Of a stretch of 6,977 nt of DNA, positions 6,591 to 6,977 are shown one piece after another. The DNA comes from an uncultured Collinsella sp. (GTDB taxonomy: Bacteria; Actinomycetota; Coriobacteriia; Coriobacteriales; Coriobacteriaceae), in the NCBI GenBank assembly GCA_902494815.1, contig CABUVB010000097.1, forward strand, positions 1 through 6,977, read 5' to 3'. Positions within the stretch are counted from its first letter, which is position 1. Each line of letters begins with the position of its first letter. Below the pieces are notes generated by a model that did no database searches, was not told the origin of the DNA, and saw nothing but the letters and a program-made list of their open reading frames with translations. Made by a program: the position numbers and the translations under genes.

Positions 6591-6619
6591 GGTATCCACG
6601 GTTGTTGACGAACGGTCAA
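6591..6619 (-). promoter_or_regulatory. Candidate promoter of the dehydrogenase gene
   Basis: On the minus strand TTGACC (6619-6614) matches five of six -35 bases. It is followed after a 17-base spacer by GATACC (6596-6591), a weak -10 with the central ATA. Transcription would start near 6584, with a leader of about 75 bases. The -35 overlaps a perfect inverted repeat, which fits a regulated promoter. Confidence 0.4.
6605..6619. promoter_or_regulatory. Inverted repeat TTGAC-N5-GTCAA, possible operator
   Basis: Perfect 5-base arms, TTGAC (6605-6609) and GTCAA (6615-6619), are separated by 5 bases and lie over the candidate -35 of the dehydrogenase promoter. A related half-palindrome, TTGTTCAA, follows at 6621-6628. 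Size and position suit a dimeric repressor site, but no regulator gene is in view and a 5-base arm can occur by chance. Confidence 0.3.
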
Positions 6620-6663
6620 GTTGTTCAAACGTTAGTCGACCACTTCGTGCAAAAGATGTAACT

Positions 6664-6697
6664 AAAAGGGGCTCCCATCCAATTGGACGGGAGCCCC
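6664..6697 (-). terminator. Rho-independent terminator downstream of hom
   Basis: GGGGCTCCC (6668-6676) pairs perfectly with GGGAGCCCC (6689-6697). Above it, TCC pairs with GGA after one A-C mismatch, with an AATT loop. On the minus strand the stem is followed by TTTTAGTT, so it ends the transcript from the gene whose stop is at 6729. The plus-strand side has no clean T-tract. It insulates the dehydrogenase from hom read-through. Confidence 0.85.
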
Positions 6698-6728
6698 TCA
6701 TGCGTTATTTGATTTGCCGAGAATCGGG

Positions 6729-6977
6729 CTAGTTGGCCATGACGCCTTCGGTCCAGGCCTCGACGTCCTCGATGCGCAGAACGTTGGCGACCTCGGCCAC
6801 GCAGTCGACGCTGGCAAGCTCGGCGGCGGCAGCCTGGACGTCCTTCTCGAGCGCGCGATGCGTCAGGAAGATGACCGAGCAGGCATCGCTGACGCCCGAC
6901 TTGCCGTCCTCGACCTGGTTGATGAGCGAGATCGAGATGTTGTGCTTGGCAAAGATGTCGACCGTCTCGGACAGGGC
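6729..6977 (-). CDS. hom: Probable homoserine dehydrogenase, C-terminal ACT domain only (5' part outside window)
   Basis: The last 82 codons of a gene entering from the right edge. The peptide starts ALSETVDIFAKHNISISLINQ and contains SVIFLTHRALEKDVQAAAAEL, then VANVLRIEDVEAW, and ends EGVMAN. This is the beta-alpha-beta-beta-alpha-beta pattern of an ACT domain. The 'IFLTH' strand followed by an amphipathic helix and a final 'xRIED' strand is typical of the tail of bacterial homoserine dehydrogenases, where the domain senses threonine. That enzyme reduces aspartate semialdehyde to homoserine in threonine and methionine synthesis. The catalytic and NAD(P) domains are not visible, so another ACT-ended amino-acid enzyme cannot be excluded. 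A terminator follows 32 bases after the stop. Confidence 0.75.
   Translation of the reverse strand, partial: ALSETVDIFAKHNISISLINQVEDGKSGVSDACSVIFLTHRALEKDVQAAAAELASVDCVAEVANVLRIEDVEAWTEGVMAN

Noticed and set aside
6509..6628. 40-residue N-terminal extension of the dehydrogenase from an upstream ATG
   Set aside because: The extension would be unlike any SDR N-terminus, the strong ribosome binding site lies inside it just before the family-like start, and the candidate promoter gives a transcript starting downstream of that ATG.
6104..6661. 185-codon open frame on the plus strand
   Set aside because: It is antisense to the dehydrogenase and runs through its promoter region. The composition is that of a codon-bias shadow.

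Overview
The window looks like chromosomal DNA from a high-GC actinobacterium of the Coriobacteriia, most likely Collinsella or a close relative. This rests on the very GC-rich third codon positions, the strong AGGAAG-type ribosome binding sites and the character of the proteins; no marker gene in the window fixes the taxon. It holds four protein genes, two of them cut by the window edges, and short intergenic regions.

Layout. (1) Positions 1-3731, minus strand: purL, a full-size single-chain phosphoribosylformylglycinamidine synthase of de novo purine synthesis. It is complete except for the last few C-terminal residues. (2) Positions 3732-3915: a divergent intergenic region with the start signals of purL and of the next gene. 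(3) Positions 3916-5478, plus strand: a 520-residue CPA2-type cation:proton antiporter with a charged cytoplasmic tail and no nucleotide-binding RCK domain. (4) Positions 5491-5662: three tandem hairpins on an exact 62-bp period, directly after the antiporter stop. They are followed by a strong bidirectional terminator at 5678-5712. (5) Positions 5759-6508, minus strand: a 249-residue short-chain dehydrogenase/reductase that resembles the bile-acid dehydrogenase BaiA, with a promoter and a possible operator upstream. (6) Positions 6664-6697: a terminator for the gene to its right. (7) Positions 6729-6977, minus strand: the C-terminal ACT domain of what is probably homoserine dehydrogenase (hom).

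The genes do not form one pathway operon. purL and the antiporter are divergent, the antiporter and the dehydrogenase are convergent with a shared terminator, and hom is separated from the dehydrogenase by its own terminator. Each gene therefore seems to be its own transcription unit or the end of one. No phage, IS element, CRISPR array, tRNA or rRNA was seen.

The items most worth a second look are the 62-bp-period hairpin array, the BaiA-like dehydrogenase with an altered cofactor loop, and the antiporter's Gly-Glu where the ion-binding Gln-Asp or Asp-Asp pair normally lies. None of these amounts to a proven new system.
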